A stretch of DNA of 64,000 bases. Origin: Bact-08 sp964533215 (GTDB lineage: Bacteria > Bacteroidota > Bacteroidia > Bacteroidales > UBA932). How positions within the stretch are numbered: the first letter of the stretch is position 1; each line of letters begins with the position of its first letter. The stretch covers positions 992,001 through 1,056,000 of the forward strand of contig CAZHLJ010000001.1 in NCBI GenBank assembly GCA_964533215.1. The letters run 5' to 3'. A program made the translations under genes and the position numbers. Positions 7,945 through 17,930 of the stretch are shown here, in pieces. The notes under the pieces were generated by a model, which was given only the letters and a program-made list of their open reading frames with translations, was not told the origin of the DNA and did no database searches.

Positions 7945-9366
7945 TTAGTATTGATTTTGGACCATATTTGGGTTAGCGTCAATTTCTGCCTGTGGTATAG
8001 GCATGGCAAGCTTCAGGTTAGGATAGGTGATTGTTGTATAAAGGGTATTATCTGATTTATACGCGCTGTTTATTGTTTTCTTAAGGCGTTTTAGATCGAA
8101 TAGGTAATGACCTTCGTATAACAGCTCTTTTCTCCTTTCCAGGAAAATGGCATCAAGCAGATTAGCCTGAGAAATAGTTGGCGAGGTAGATGCGGCAGAA
8201 GCATCAGCTCTTTTGCGGATTAGATCCAGGTAAGTAATTGCTGTTGTAAGAACATTTTTTGCAGCATTAGCTTCTGCGTACATAAGATATACATCAGAAA
8301 GACGCATCACAGGAGTGTCTGACAAAGCTGTTGTGCCAGCTTTTCCAGGATATTTTCCACAAAATGTCCAACCAACAGATGTGCCGGTTCCACCAATAAA
8401 CAGACCTTTTCTTATGTCAGTTGAAGTGAATAATGATACAACTGAGGCTGGTACCCTTAAGTCTCCATATCCTGTCTGGAGATAGATGTATCCAAGGCAA
8501 TTGGTGGCGCCATAATCGTCTGGTTTGAAGTTTATAGAAAACATAAACTCATTATTAGCAAGAGCATTGTTGTCTTTTCCCCATGCTGCGACATAATTCG
8601 CACTTGTTAGCAAGCTGTAGCCGCTGTTCTTGACAATATCATCAAGCACAGGGAGAGCTTTGTCATAATCAAGCTGGGTCATGTATACTTTTGCAAGAAT
8701 AGCTTTTGCACTCCATTGGTTTATGTAATAAGGCCCTGTGATAAGTGATGCTCCGGTGGAAAGATTGGTTATAGCCGATGTAAGGTCCGCAATTATTTTT
8801 GTATAAACCTCACTAACTTTTTCCCTTGCCGGTTTTTCATAAACAATGATTTTGTCCAGATATGGAATTCCAAGAGAGTTCTCATTTCCGTTGTATGTCT
8901 GAGCATAAAACCTTACAAGGTCGAAATGTGCCAAAGCCCTTAGAGCCAGGCACTGTCCTTTTATTGACGCTTTCTGTACATCGGAAGCCTCAATATTGTC
9001 AATAAGGGCCAGAATCTTGTTTGCCCGCATAATAGCTGTGTATGCCCTACTCCAAAAGTAGTTCATGTCAGCTGTGTTAGCAGTAACAGACCACTGACCT
9101 TCAGCAATGAAACGGTTTGAATTGTTAGGGGATATTATTGTGTTATCGGTAAAGCAATCGCCGTATACAACAAAGTCCCTACCGTAGTAATATGTGTTCT
9201 GCAGTCCGTCATACACACCATTAAGGGCATATAATGCACTGTTGTAGTTTGATATCGCTTTGGTGTCAGATATCGAAGAAGCTGGCTGTTGATCCAGAAA
9301 TCCTTCACAAGAGAGAATGGAAACAGCAACTGCCAATACCCCTGTAATCTTTAATATATTTTTCAT
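7945..9366 (-). CDS. SusD/RagB family nutrient-binding outer-membrane lipoprotein
   Basis: This 473-aa protein is a cell-surface lid protein that captures ligand for its SusC partner. It has a lipobox ending SILSC at residue 20, an N-terminal SusD-like segment with TPR-type helices (ALRALAHFDLVRFYAQTY), and the C-terminal SusD/RagB signature LLDAIFLERRKELLYEGHYLFD. It lies 26 bp downstream of its susC. No glycoside hydrolase is adjacent, so the cargo may not be a glycan. RagB of Porphyromonas is a peptide-binding precedent for this family. Confidence 0.93.
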   Translation of the reverse strand: MKNILKITGVLAVAVSILSCEGFLDQQPASSISDTKAISNYNSALYALNGVYDGLQNTYYYGRDFVVYGDCFTDNTIISPNNSNRFIAEGQWSVTANTADMNYFWSRAYTAIMRANKILALIDNIEASDVQKASIKGQCLALRALAHFDLVRFYAQTYNGNENSLGIPYLDKIIVYEKPAREKVSEVYTKIIADLTSAITNLSTGASLITGPYYINQWSAKAILAKVYMTQLDYDKALPVLDDIVKNSGYSLLTSANYVAAWGKDNNALANNEFMFSINFKPDDYGATNCLGYIYLQTGYGDLRVPASVVSLFTSTDIRKGLFIGGTGTSVGWTFCGKYPGKAGTTALSDTPVMRLSDVYLMYAEANAAKNVLTTAITYLDLIRKRADASAASTSPTISQANLLDAIFLERRKELLYEGHYLFDLKRLKKTINSAYKSDNTLYTTITYPNLKLAMPIPQAEIDANPNMVQNQY

Positions 9367-9392
9367 CGTATATTCTTTTAGTATTATAATTT

Positions 9393-12300
9393 CTAGAATT
9401 TAATGTCTAAGCCAAAGGTTATGGTTTTGGCATTTGGATATCCTAAGTAGTAATAACCTGAACGGCCGACTTCAGGGTCTGCATCAGGGAATTTGGTTGC
9501 GGTAAATAAGTTAGTGCCCTGAACGTATGCTCTGACTTTACTTATTTTTACCAAATTTGTCCATTTGAGAGGAAGAGTGTAGCCAAGGGTTACGTCTCTT
9601 AAACGAATATATGATCCGTCAAAGATTATCTTATCCATTCCATATCCTCCATATGTTGCAGCTGCATATCCATAATATGCTTTAGGATATTGAGCTATGT
9701 CACCCTCTTTTCTCCATCTGTCTGTTGCTATAGAGGAGTGCTGATTCCTTAGTGCACCGTAACCCATCCCGGTAGCAGTCAGCCACGAAGAATCGTAAAT
9801 TTTATTTCCATAAGTGTAGTAGAAAGATAGAGATAGGTCAAAACCATAGGCATCCACTCTGGTTGACAAACCACCATAGAATTTTGGAGCAGCTGTACCG
9901 CACTCCTTACGGTTGTCACCAGCCTGAGTAATGTCGTAGATAATATTTCCATCAACATCGTAGTACATAGGACGACCGTCAGCAGGGTTGACTCCGGCCC
10001 AAGGTCTTGTATAGAACGTCTGAATATCTCTTCCAACTTTATATATCCAAGGAGAATTTATTATTGGAGATGCAGAGACTAGTTTTGTGACCTTGTTCTT
10101 GTTGCTGGTTATATTGAAGTCGATAGTCCAACGCAAATGCTTTGTAGCAACAGGAACGGCATTTAGTGTAAACTCAAGACCCTTGTTATTCATTGATCCT
10201 ATGTTGGAAGTAATATCTGAGAATCCTGATGTGAGAGACAATGGCATTGACAGCAACAAATCTTTTGTATCCCTGTTGTAGAACTCTATTGTTCCTCCGA
10301 GTCTGCTGTCAAGAAGAGAAAAGTCCAGACCAACATTGAACGATTGGGCTTTTTCCCATGTAAGCTCAGGATTTGCAATCTGAGAAGGATATGTACCGGC
10401 AGAACCAAAGTAGTTTGCACCACCGCCATAAAGTCCAAGTGCCGCATATTTTCCTATACCAGAAGAGTTACCTGCAGTTCCGTAGCTGGAACGAAGCGTT
10501 GCTGATGTCAGCCAGGAAAGATTCTTGGCAAAGTTTTCTGAAGATATCCTCCAAGAGGCTCCAACAGACCAGAAATTATTCCATTTTTTTGACAGCTTTG
10601 AAGATCCGTCTCTGCGGACCATTCCTGAGAAAAAGTATTTGTTGCTGAAGTTATAGTCCAGTTTTGAGAAAAACGAAGATAAGCTCATTCCGCTATGTGA
10701 TCCGGAAATGGCGTAATTAGTAGCTCCCTGAGACATCTCATGGAAATCTGTTCCTGGAAAATCTTGTTTGGTAGCATCTGCATTATTGAATTTCTCACCT
10801 TGATTTTCCTGTCCAAGCAGAAGGTTGAAGTTGTGATTTCCGAATGATTTGATGTAGTTCAATGTTACATTCTCAGTCCAGTTGAATTCTTCCGAAACGC
10901 TTGTCTCTGATGTTCCTCTGAGGTAAGATGCGGAGTTACCTTTACACCTTGGGTCTCTCCACTCTTTTTCTGTAAGGAAGAAGTAATCCAGACCTGCCAA
11001 TGCCTTAAGGATAAGGCCTTTTGTTATATCCCACTGACCTGTTATGTTTGATGTGGTTTTTGATGTTCTTGAAACGAACTCATCATATTTCTGGTTTGCG
11101 ATGAAGTTGGCATTTGCATAAGTAACCATGTTATTTATGTTAATACCATTTTCAGGTTCCAATACAGAGAATGAGCCATTAGAATATAGGTATGAACCTT
11201 TGTCTATAACTCCTGGGTCAATAGGTGCATACATCAACGCTCCGAATACAGGATTTACATAATAACCTGAAGTTGTCATTGGAGACTGCTGTTCGCTGTA
11301 GGTAAGTCCAATGTTCATCCCAAATTTAAGGTTGTCTGCTATGTTATGGTCTAGATTCAACCTTCCGGTGTAACGGGTCATATCAGTTTTTGTAACGATA
11401 CCATTTTGGTCAAGATATGAGAAAGATGTGAAGAACCGGGTCTTATCTGTCCCACCTCTTATTCCAAGGTCAATTGACTGAGTGGGAGCGTTGTCTTTAT
11501 AAGCATATTTGAACCAGTCGAAATCATAAAAATCCTTGCTGGAATTTCTTACAGGGAAAGTGTTTACAAGATAGCTGTTAATCTGCTTTCCATTAACATC
11601 GGTGGTTGTAGCTGAATAGCCTGCATTTATGCGAGCATCCGTGATATAGTCAATGTACTGGTCTTTATTGAGCGTAGTAAAACTTTTGGATACCCTTGAA
11701 GAGAAACCTTGGGTTATTTTCAGAGATACTTCAGTCTTTCCTGCAGCTCCTCTCTTGGTGGTAATTAGAATAACACCATTTGATGCACGTGAGCCGTAGA
11801 TTGAAGTGGCGGATGCATCCTTAAGGATCACCAAAGATTCGATGTCGTTGGCATTTAACGATGCAAGAGCATTCATGTTGTCAGAAGAGGCTGTGGCAGC
11901 CGTCTGAGTCATGTTTCCGTAGTTTCCAGATGCAACTGCGACACCATCTACTATATATAAAGGTGCCGTACCTGCGTTGATTGAGCCGATACCTCGGATG
12001 GTGACACTTTGACCAGCTCCAGGCTGTCCGGAGTTTGAAACAGATAACACGCCGGCGGCATTACCTTGCAGAGCCTTATCGAAAGATGAAACTGGTATTT
12101 CCAGTTTCTCTCTCTTGACAACTGACGCAGCTCCTGTGAATGTTCCTTTTTGAGAGACTCCATAACCTGTTGTTACAATGACTTCTGCAAGTGAAAATTC
12201 ATCAGATTGCATTGTTATGTCAATTACCTGCCTGTTATTGACGGCAACTTCAACAGATTTCATTCCCATCATTTGGAAAATAAGAACTCCTTTAGATGGA

Positions 12301-12500
12301 ACCGAAAGGCGGTAGACGCCATCCATGTTGGTCATGGTGGCAACTTTTCCTGTCTGCCCCTTCAGTATTACAGCAACTCCAGGGATAGGGGCCCCTCCTG
12401 AAGCATCCTTTACTGTACCGGAAACCTGAATGTTTTGGGCACACACACTTTCTCCCAACAATAAAAGTAGAGAGAACATTAATAATCTAAATTCTTTCAT
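9393..12500 (-). CDS. SusC/RagA family TonB-dependent outer-membrane transporter
   Basis: This 1035-aa protein forms the outer-membrane barrel that takes up substrate using TonB energy. A signal peptide is followed by a carboxypeptidase-D-regulatory-like domain (VSGTVKDASGGAPIPGV, ~25-105). Next comes the plug with VTIRGIGSINAGTAPLYIVDG (~170-190) and LKDASATSIYGSRASNGVI, then the beta-barrel ending in FGLDIKF with a terminal aromatic. Length is typical of the family. susD and a small lipoprotein gene follow. It is divergent from the second susC, with 538 bp between them holding both promoters. No ECF sigma/anti-sigma pair or hybrid sensor lies next to it. Confidence 0.95.
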   Translation of the reverse strand: MKEFRLLMFSLLLLLGESVCAQNIQVSGTVKDASGGAPIPGVAVILKGQTGKVATMTNMDGVYRLSVPSKGVLIFQMMGMKSVEVAVNNRQVIDITMQSDEFSLAEVIVTTGYGVSQKGTFTGAASVVKREKLEIPVSSFDKALQGNAAGVLSVSNSGQPGAGQSVTIRGIGSINAGTAPLYIVDGVAVASGNYGNMTQTAATASSDNMNALASLNANDIESLVILKDASATSIYGSRASNGVILITTKRGAAGKTEVSLKITQGFSSRVSKSFTTLNKDQYIDYITDARINAGYSATTTDVNGKQINSYLVNTFPVRNSSKDFYDFDWFKYAYKDNAPTQSIDLGIRGGTDKTRFFTSFSYLDQNGIVTKTDMTRYTGRLNLDHNIADNLKFGMNIGLTYSEQQSPMTTSGYYVNPVFGALMYAPIDPGVIDKGSYLYSNGSFSVLEPENGININNMVTYANANFIANQKYDEFVSRTSKTTSNITGQWDITKGLILKALAGLDYFFLTEKEWRDPRCKGNSASYLRGTSETSVSEEFNWTENVTLNYIKSFGNHNFNLLLGQENQGEKFNNADATKQDFPGTDFHEMSQGATNYAISGSHSGMSLSSFFSKLDYNFSNKYFFSGMVRRDGSSKLSKKWNNFWSVGASWRISSENFAKNLSWLTSATLRSSYGTAGNSSGIGKYAALGLYGGGANYFGSAGTYPSQIANPELTWEKAQSFNVGLDFSLLDSRLGGTIEFYNRDTKDLLLSMPLSLTSGFSDITSNIGSMNNKGLEFTLNAVPVATKHLRWTIDFNITSNKNKVTKLVSASPIINSPWIYKVGRDIQTFYTRPWAGVNPADGRPMYYDVDGNIIYDITQAGDNRKECGTAAPKFYGGLSTRVDAYGFDLSLSFYYTYGNKIYDSSWLTATGMGYGALRNQHSSIATDRWRKEGDIAQYPKAYYGYAAATYGGYGMDKIIFDGSYIRLRDVTLGYTLPLKWTNLVKISKVRAYVQGTNLFTATKFPDADPEVGRSGYYYLGYPNAKTITFGLDIKF

Positions 12501-12587
12501 GTTTAGTTTTGGTTAATAATTAATTTAGGTATATACAGAACTTCTTTCAAGAATTTTTCATTTATTTTCAGGTACAAAATCGTTATT

Positions 12588-12618
12588 CAAATTTAATATT
12601 AATTTTCATAAGTCCAAA
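12588..12618 (-). promoter_or_regulatory. Promoter of the leftward SusCD operon
   Basis: The minus strand reads TAAATTTG (12595 to 12588), an exact TAnnTTTG, with TTTG (12618 to 12615) upstream at a 19-bp spacer. It lies about 88 bp before the susC start at 12500. Confidence 0.6.
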
Positions 12619-12965
12619 TCGACTAGTATTTTAAGCAAAATATTTTTTGGTATAAACGGTCGACTTTTATTCAGAATTTGTGAGATGATTTGATTATCGA
12701 AATATGTAAGCAGAATGTTGAAAACAGTATGAAAAAAGGGCAAAAAAGTATATAAACATTATCCATAACGAAGAATTTGTAAGCTAAAGCGAAAAAAATA
12801 ATTTTTATGCTGTATGTGATAAAGTGATGAATATTTTTAAGGAATTGGCCTTGTTTGTAACATTTCAATATAAAATACTGTGAATATGTATTATATAGTA
12901 ATCAAATAAATATAAAAAAAGATGAATTATTTACAATTCTAATTTTATTTTGTGGATTTTTATTT

Positions 12966-12973
12966 TAACTTTG
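12966..12973 (+). promoter_or_regulatory. -7 box (TAACTTTG) of the rightward SusCD operon
   Basis: TAACTTTG fits TAnnTTTG. A T-run (TTTT at 12943-12946) lies 19 bp upstream and TTTG occurs at 12949-12952, so the -33 element is imperfect. The susC start at 13039 gives a leader of about 60 nt. Confidence 0.5.
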
Positions 12974-13038
12974 TTCTACCTAGAATTGAATACATTGTAA
13001 CTTAACTTAACTTAAATTATTAACTAAAACTTTCGTAC

Positions 13039-16000
13039 ATGAAAAAAATTAGATTGTTTTTAACAGCTGTGTTGCTTGTGTTGACAGCTGGGCTTACTTT
13101 TGCCCAGAATAAACAAGTGACAGGAACTGTTACTGATGCAGGCACTGGTGATCCAATTGCTTTTGCGTCTGTTTCGCTGAAAGGTACCAAGGTGGGAATG
13201 TCTACTGATGAATCGGGGAAGTATTCAATCAGCGCCCCTGCCAATGGTATGCTAGTCATTAGCTTCATTGGTTACAAAACTGTAGAAGTCCCTGTTAACA
13301 ACAGAGCTGTTGTTAACGTGTCTCTTACGTCAGATGCTTCTATCCTGGAAGATGTTGTCGTTATAGCCTATGGCGTGGCAAAAAAATCGGCATTTACCGG
13401 ATCTGCCTCTACAATGAAAGCAGATAAAATAGCAGCACGTTCAGTGTCAAATGTGACTAATGCCCTTGCAGGGCAGGTTGCAGGTGTGCAGGTTGTGTCA
13501 AACAATGGACAGCCAGGTACAGCTGCTACCATAAGGGTCCGCGGTATTGGTTCAATGAGTGCAAGTAATGCCCCATTGTATGTGGTAGATGGTATTCCTT
13601 ACGAGGGAACCATGTCTGCAATAAATCCGCAGGATATAGAGACTATGACAGTCTTGAAAGATGCAGCAGCCAGCTCAATTTATGGTGCTCGTGGAGCAAA
13701 TGGAATAATACTTATAACTACAAAGAAAGCAAACACAAAGGATGCTTTGGTTACATTTGATGCCAAGTGGGGAAGGAACTCGCGTGCGATTCCAAATTAT
13801 GATGTGATGGATGACCCTGCAATGTATTATGAGACATTTTACCGCGCTCTATACAATGCAAAAGCATACAATGGATCAAGTGCTGCCGCTTCATATGCCT
13901 ACGCTGATGCCACTTTATTGAATTCATCCGGCGGTCTTGGATATATGGTTTATACAGTTCCTGCAGGTGAGAAATTCATTGGTACAAATTTCAAATTAAA
14001 TCCCAATGCCACTTTAGGATATTCAGACGGAAAATACTATTATACACCGGACGATTGGTATAAAGAGGTTTTTGATAACGGGAATCTGCGTCAGGAATAT
14101 AATTTGGCAGTTTCAGGATCGACTGATAAATTAAACATATATTTTTCTACCGGTTACCTTGATGATTCAGGTATAGTTTCAGGATCTGGTTTTTCTCGTA
14201 TTACTTCCCGTCTTAAGGCAGATTACCAGGCAAAGGATTGGTTAAAAGTGGGTGCAAATGCTGCATATACTTATTACGATTCGCAATCACCGGATGCGCA
14301 GACCTCATGGGGCTCTTCTGCAAATCTATTCTACATTTCCAATATGATAGCCCCGATCTATCCTATGTATGTCCGCAATGCAGACGGTACTATAAAGGTT
14401 GATAATCGTGGAATTACAGTGTATGACTTTGGCGGTTCTTCCACCAACTTTACTCGTGCATTTATGCCTTTGTCCAACCCTGCAATCACTTTGAAACTTG
14501 ATCAGACACATGCTTTCACAGATGTAGTAAATAGTAAGTGGTATGGTATTATCACTCCTTTCGATGGTATGCAGATTACTGCTAATATTGGTGCAAATGT
14601 GCGCAACCAGCGCTCGAACAGTCTTTCCAATCAATTCTACGGAGGATCTGTAGGTAGTGAGGGATATGTGTCTGTTAGCCATTATCGTGAATTTGCGGTT
14701 AATCAGCAATATTTGCTGACATACAAAAAGAAAATAGGAGGTTCTCACAATATTGACCTCTTGGCAGGATATGAATCTTACGATCTGAAAATACAAAATC
14801 TTGGAGGTTCAAACACAAAACTTTATAATCCTTATGTTGGTGAGTTGAACAATGCTATTCAGACTCCGCCAAATGTCAACTCTAATACAGACCGTTATAC
14901 TATGAAGAGCTTCCTGGCCCGTGCCCAGTATGACTTTAATGATAGATATTTCCTTAGTGTTTCCTATCGTAGAGATGGTTCTTCCCGTTTTCATCCGGAC
15001 CACCGTTGGGGTGATTACGTAAGTATTGGAGGTGCCTGGCTTATCAGCAAGGAAAACTTCCTAAATACTGTAAATTGGATAAATATGCTAAAATTAAAGG
15101 CAAGTTATGGTATGCAGGGTAATGACAATATTGGTAATTACTATGCCTATCTTGATCAGTTCAAGGTTACAAACAGTAATGGACAATATGCCGTAGCGTT
15201 CGCTTACAAAGGAAATAAAGACATAACATGGGAAACTTCCTATGCATTTAATGGTGGTGTAGACTTCGAATTGTTCGGCAGCAGATTAAACGGAACTATT
15301 GAATATTTCAACCGTAGGACTGTTGACCAGCTTTATAACCAGCCGGTACCAGTCTCTTTAGGATACTCGTCAATCCCTATGAATGTCGGAACAATTGCTA
15401 ATAAAGGTGTTGAGGTTGACTTGAATGGTACTATACTTAGGAGTAAAAATATTTTGTGGACAGCTAACTTTAATGCAACTCATTATAAAAACGAGATAAT
15501 TGATTTGGCTGAAGGCCCTAAAGCTGCCGGTGGAATAAAAGGTTCTAATTATATTTACAGGATTGGCGGATCACTTTACAATTCGTACATGCGTAAGTTT
15601 GCAGGCGTTGACCCTCTCACAGGTAAGTCTCTTTTCTATTTGGATCCTGACAAAGGGGACATGACAAAAACAGACGATTATACAAAAGCCGTACAATCAG
15701 ATCTTGGTTCGACTCTTGCTAAAGTTTATGGAGGTCTGGGAACTACATTTAATGCTTATGGTTTTGACCTCTCGGTTCAGTTCTCATATCAGTTGGGAGG
15801 TAAGTTGTACGACGGTTCTTATGAGGCTTTGATGCATCAAGGTGATGGTAAAGGTCGTAATTGGTCTATGGATATTCTAAAATCATGGACACCTGAAAAG
15901 CCTTCAACAAAATATCCAAGACTTGATGCTTCGATTGTAAGTGACCAGAAACAATCATCCAGATTCCTTACAAGTTCGGATTATCTGAGTTTAAACAGTG

Positions 16001-16215
16001 TTATGTTAGGATACACATTGCCTAAGCAGTGGATCAAGCTTGCTAAAATGTCTAATGTCCGTATTTATTTATCTGCTGATAACTTAGGAATAATCTCTGC
16101 ACGTAAAGGGTTAGACCCACGTCAATCTTTAGGCCTTGGTAGTTCTACAACTTCCGGAAACTACAGCTATTCAGCTATGCGCACAATTACCGGCGGTATT
16201 TCTTTATCATTTTAG
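13039..16215 (+). CDS. SusC/RagA family TonB-dependent outer-membrane transporter
   Basis: This 1058-aa protein has a signal peptide (cleavage after ...GLTFA) and a carboxypeptidase-regulatory-like domain (VTGTVTDAGTGDPIAFASV, ~27-110). The plug contains IRVRGIGSMSASNAPLYVVDG and LKDAAASSIYGARGANGIIL, followed by a barrel ending GGISLSF. It is clearly homologous to the leftward SusC but diverged over the barrel, so the two probably take different cargo. susD follows after 25 bp, then a lipoprotein gene, then a terminator. The downstream neighbours are secreted M64 peptidases rather than carbohydrate enzymes. Confidence 0.95.
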   Translation: MKKIRLFLTAVLLVLTAGLTFAQNKQVTGTVTDAGTGDPIAFASVSLKGTKVGMSTDESGKYSISAPANGMLVISFIGYKTVEVPVNNRAVVNVSLTSDASILEDVVVIAYGVAKKSAFTGSASTMKADKIAARSVSNVTNALAGQVAGVQVVSNNGQPGTAATIRVRGIGSMSASNAPLYVVDGIPYEGTMSAINPQDIETMTVLKDAAASSIYGARGANGIILITTKKANTKDALVTFDAKWGRNSRAIPNYDVMDDPAMYYETFYRALYNAKAYNGSSAAASYAYADATLLNSSGGLGYMVYTVPAGEKFIGTNFKLNPNATLGYSDGKYYYTPDDWYKEVFDNGNLRQEYNLAVSGSTDKLNIYFSTGYLDDSGIVSGSGFSRITSRLKADYQAKDWLKVGANAAYTYYDSQSPDAQTSWGSSANLFYISNMIAPIYPMYVRNADGTIKVDNRGITVYDFGGSSTNFTRAFMPLSNPAITLKLDQTHAFTDVVNSKWYGIITPFDGMQITANIGANVRNQRSNSLSNQFYGGSVGSEGYVSVSHYREFAVNQQYLLTYKKKIGGSHNIDLLAGYESYDLKIQNLGGSNTKLYNPYVGELNNAIQTPPNVNSNTDRYTMKSFLARAQYDFNDRYFLSVSYRRDGSSRFHPDHRWGDYVSIGGAWLISKENFLNTVNWINMLKLKASYGMQGNDNIGNYYAYLDQFKVTNSNGQYAVAFAYKGNKDITWETSYAFNGGVDFELFGSRLNGTIEYFNRRTVDQLYNQPVPVSLGYSSIPMNVGTIANKGVEVDLNGTILRSKNILWTANFNATHYKNEIIDLAEGPKAAGGIKGSNYIYRIGGSLYNSYMRKFAGVDPLTGKSLFYLDPDKGDMTKTDDYTKAVQSDLGSTLAKVYGGLGTTFNAYGFDLSVQFSYQLGGKLYDGSYEALMHQGDGKGRNWSMDILKSWTPEKPSTKYPRLDASIVSDQKQSSRFLTSSDYLSLNSVMLGYTLPKQWIKLAKMSNVRIYLSADNLGIISARKGLDPRQSLGLGSSTTSGNYSYSAMRTITGGISLSF

Positions 16216-16240
16216 TTTGATCTGAATAATAATTAGAATT

Positions 16241-17890
16241 ATGAAATTAATTAAACAAATATATATTATTGCTTTGGGTAGTTTCTCTTTATTATCTTGC
16301 GTTAATCTTAACACTGAGCCACAGGGAGGTACTTTCACCTCTGATCAGAAAAGCAAGATAGCAGAAGCTATCCCTCAAAGACTTGCAGCCGATGTGAATG
16401 GAATGTTCTCAATCATTGGCAAGCAATATTGCGTTTTTGGTTCTACATCATCAAGAGATGACGATGCAGGATTCCCTACTGTATGCCTTTCTCAGGACCT
16501 TAATGGCCCTGATATGGTCTCTGACGATAGTGGCTACAACTGGTTTTCAGTAAGTAGTGCATATGAAGATAGAAATGATACTTATGCTAACCCTTATGAA
16601 AGATGGGCAGTATTTTATAATCAACTTAAACTTGCCAATGATATTCTTGCAACAATTCCTGCCAACACAGAAGATGCTACCTTGAAGATATATCAGGCTC
16701 AGGCAAAGGCTGTACGTGCTTTTGATTTTCTATCATTGGTTCCGTACTATCAGTTTAAATATAAAGGACACGAAAATGATCCTTCTGTCCCTATCATTAC
16801 TGAATCGATGAAGGGTGATCCTTCAAACAATCCTCGTGCAGCACTAAAAGATGTATATGCACTTATTATGAGTGATTTGAATGATGCTATCAAAGGTCTT
16901 GAAGGTTATGCAAGAACCAACAAGTCGGAAATTGATCAGAAAATTGCCTATGGACTTCGTGCCCGTGCAAATTTGTATATGGAAAACTGGGCAGCCGCTG
17001 CCGATGATGCAACAAAAGCGATGGTAGGGTATACCCCATATAGCAGAGCTCAGGTATCCAAACCTGCTTTTGTCAGTGCTGCTGATCAAAACTGGATGTG
17101 GGCAATCATATTGACACCTACAAACATTCCGGACGCTTATCCATCATGGCCAGCCGTTCTTGGTTCATTCTCTGCAGATTCTTATTCTGCTGGAGTTGGT
17201 TGCTATAAGTCAATAAACAATTTGCTATTCAATAAAATTCCTTCAACTGATGTACGTAAAGGCTGGTGGGTTGATGAAAATCTACACTCTCCTAATTTAG
17301 CTTCGGTGACATGGGGTAGTGCTACAGGAGATGCAGTTGCCAAACTAGCAATTACCGATGTAAAGTTGCCTTTTATCCCTTATACAAATGTTAAATTTGG
17401 ACAATATGAATTTATTGGCAATAACATCAATGCAGGTGACTGGTGTATAATGCGTGTTGAGGAGATGATCTTGATCAAGGCCGAAGCTACAGCTATGGCA
17501 GGTGGACTTGCTGCAGGCAAGCAAGTTCTTGAAGATTTTGTAAAGACTTACCGCGATCCTGCATACTCTTCAAAGGCAACCAGTGCTGCAGCTTTCCAGG
17601 ATGAAGTATGGTTCCAGCGTAGAGTTGAACTTTGGGGAGAAGGATTTTCAATCTCTGATATTATGAGACTTCAAAAGAATATTGTACGTTTCACCTCTTC
17701 TGTTGCAACTAATTTCCCTGAAGCGTTTAAGTTTAATTTAGCAGCTAATGATCCTTATTTACTACTCCGTATCCCTCAGAAAGAGACAAATAACAACAGG
17801 GGAATTCCGGTTTCGGCCAATAATAAGGGCGGTGCGTTACCTGTTTCAGGTGCCGGTGCAGGATTGACTGATGGTGTTGTTGTTTATTAG
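16241..17890 (+). CDS. SusD/RagB family nutrient-binding outer-membrane lipoprotein
   Basis: This 549-aa protein has a lipobox (SFSLLSC), a SusD N-terminal part with helices such as YQAQAKAVRAFDFLSLVPYY, and a C-terminal region with the family pattern WFQRRVELWGEGFSISDIMRLQ. It is longer than the leftward SusD and only distantly similar. It follows its susC by 25 bp and precedes a surface lipoprotein by 37 bp, so the three form one operon closed by the terminator at 18792-18827. Confidence 0.93.
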   Translation: MKLIKQIYIIALGSFSLLSCVNLNTEPQGGTFTSDQKSKIAEAIPQRLAADVNGMFSIIGKQYCVFGSTSSRDDDAGFPTVCLSQDLNGPDMVSDDSGYNWFSVSSAYEDRNDTYANPYERWAVFYNQLKLANDILATIPANTEDATLKIYQAQAKAVRAFDFLSLVPYYQFKYKGHENDPSVPIITESMKGDPSNNPRAALKDVYALIMSDLNDAIKGLEGYARTNKSEIDQKIAYGLRARANLYMENWAAAADDATKAMVGYTPYSRAQVSKPAFVSAADQNWMWAIILTPTNIPDAYPSWPAVLGSFSADSYSAGVGCYKSINNLLFNKIPSTDVRKGWWVDENLHSPNLASVTWGSATGDAVAKLAITDVKLPFIPYTNVKFGQYEFIGNNINAGDWCIMRVEEMILIKAEATAMAGGLAAGKQVLEDFVKTYRDPAYSSKATSAAAFQDEVWFQRRVELWGEGFSISDIMRLQKNIVRFTSSVATNFPEAFKFNLAANDPYLLLRIPQKETNNNRGIPVSANNKGGALPVSGAGAGLTDGVVVY

Positions 17891-17910
17891 TAAAAATATT
17901 TAATTTATGA

Positions 17911-17930
17911 ATTAAGGAGATAAAAATATG
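17911..17930 (+). promoter_or_regulatory. Strong Shine-Dalgarno before the lipoprotein gene
   Basis: AAGGAGA (17914-17920) stands 7 nt before the ATG at 17928. Most genes in this window lack a clear SD, as is usual in Bacteroidetes, so this site is unusual and fixes the start codon. Confidence 0.5.

Larger units (their letters stand above)
12501..13038. other. Divergent regulatory region between two susC genes
   Basis: This 538-bp AT-rich stretch has no convincing gene. It holds the leftward promoter (12588-12618) and the rightward -7 box (12966-12973). The leftward leader is about 80 nt and the rightward leader about 60 nt. No clear operator dyad stands out; the middle part is low-complexity A/T. 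Confidence 0.6.

Noticed and set aside
12501..13038. Search for an ECF sigma factor, anti-sigma or regulator gene between the divergent susC genes
   Set aside because: No frame of useful length with a helix-turn-helix or FecR-like pattern is present; a 65-codon minus-strand frame is A/T-driven and hydrophobic without features.
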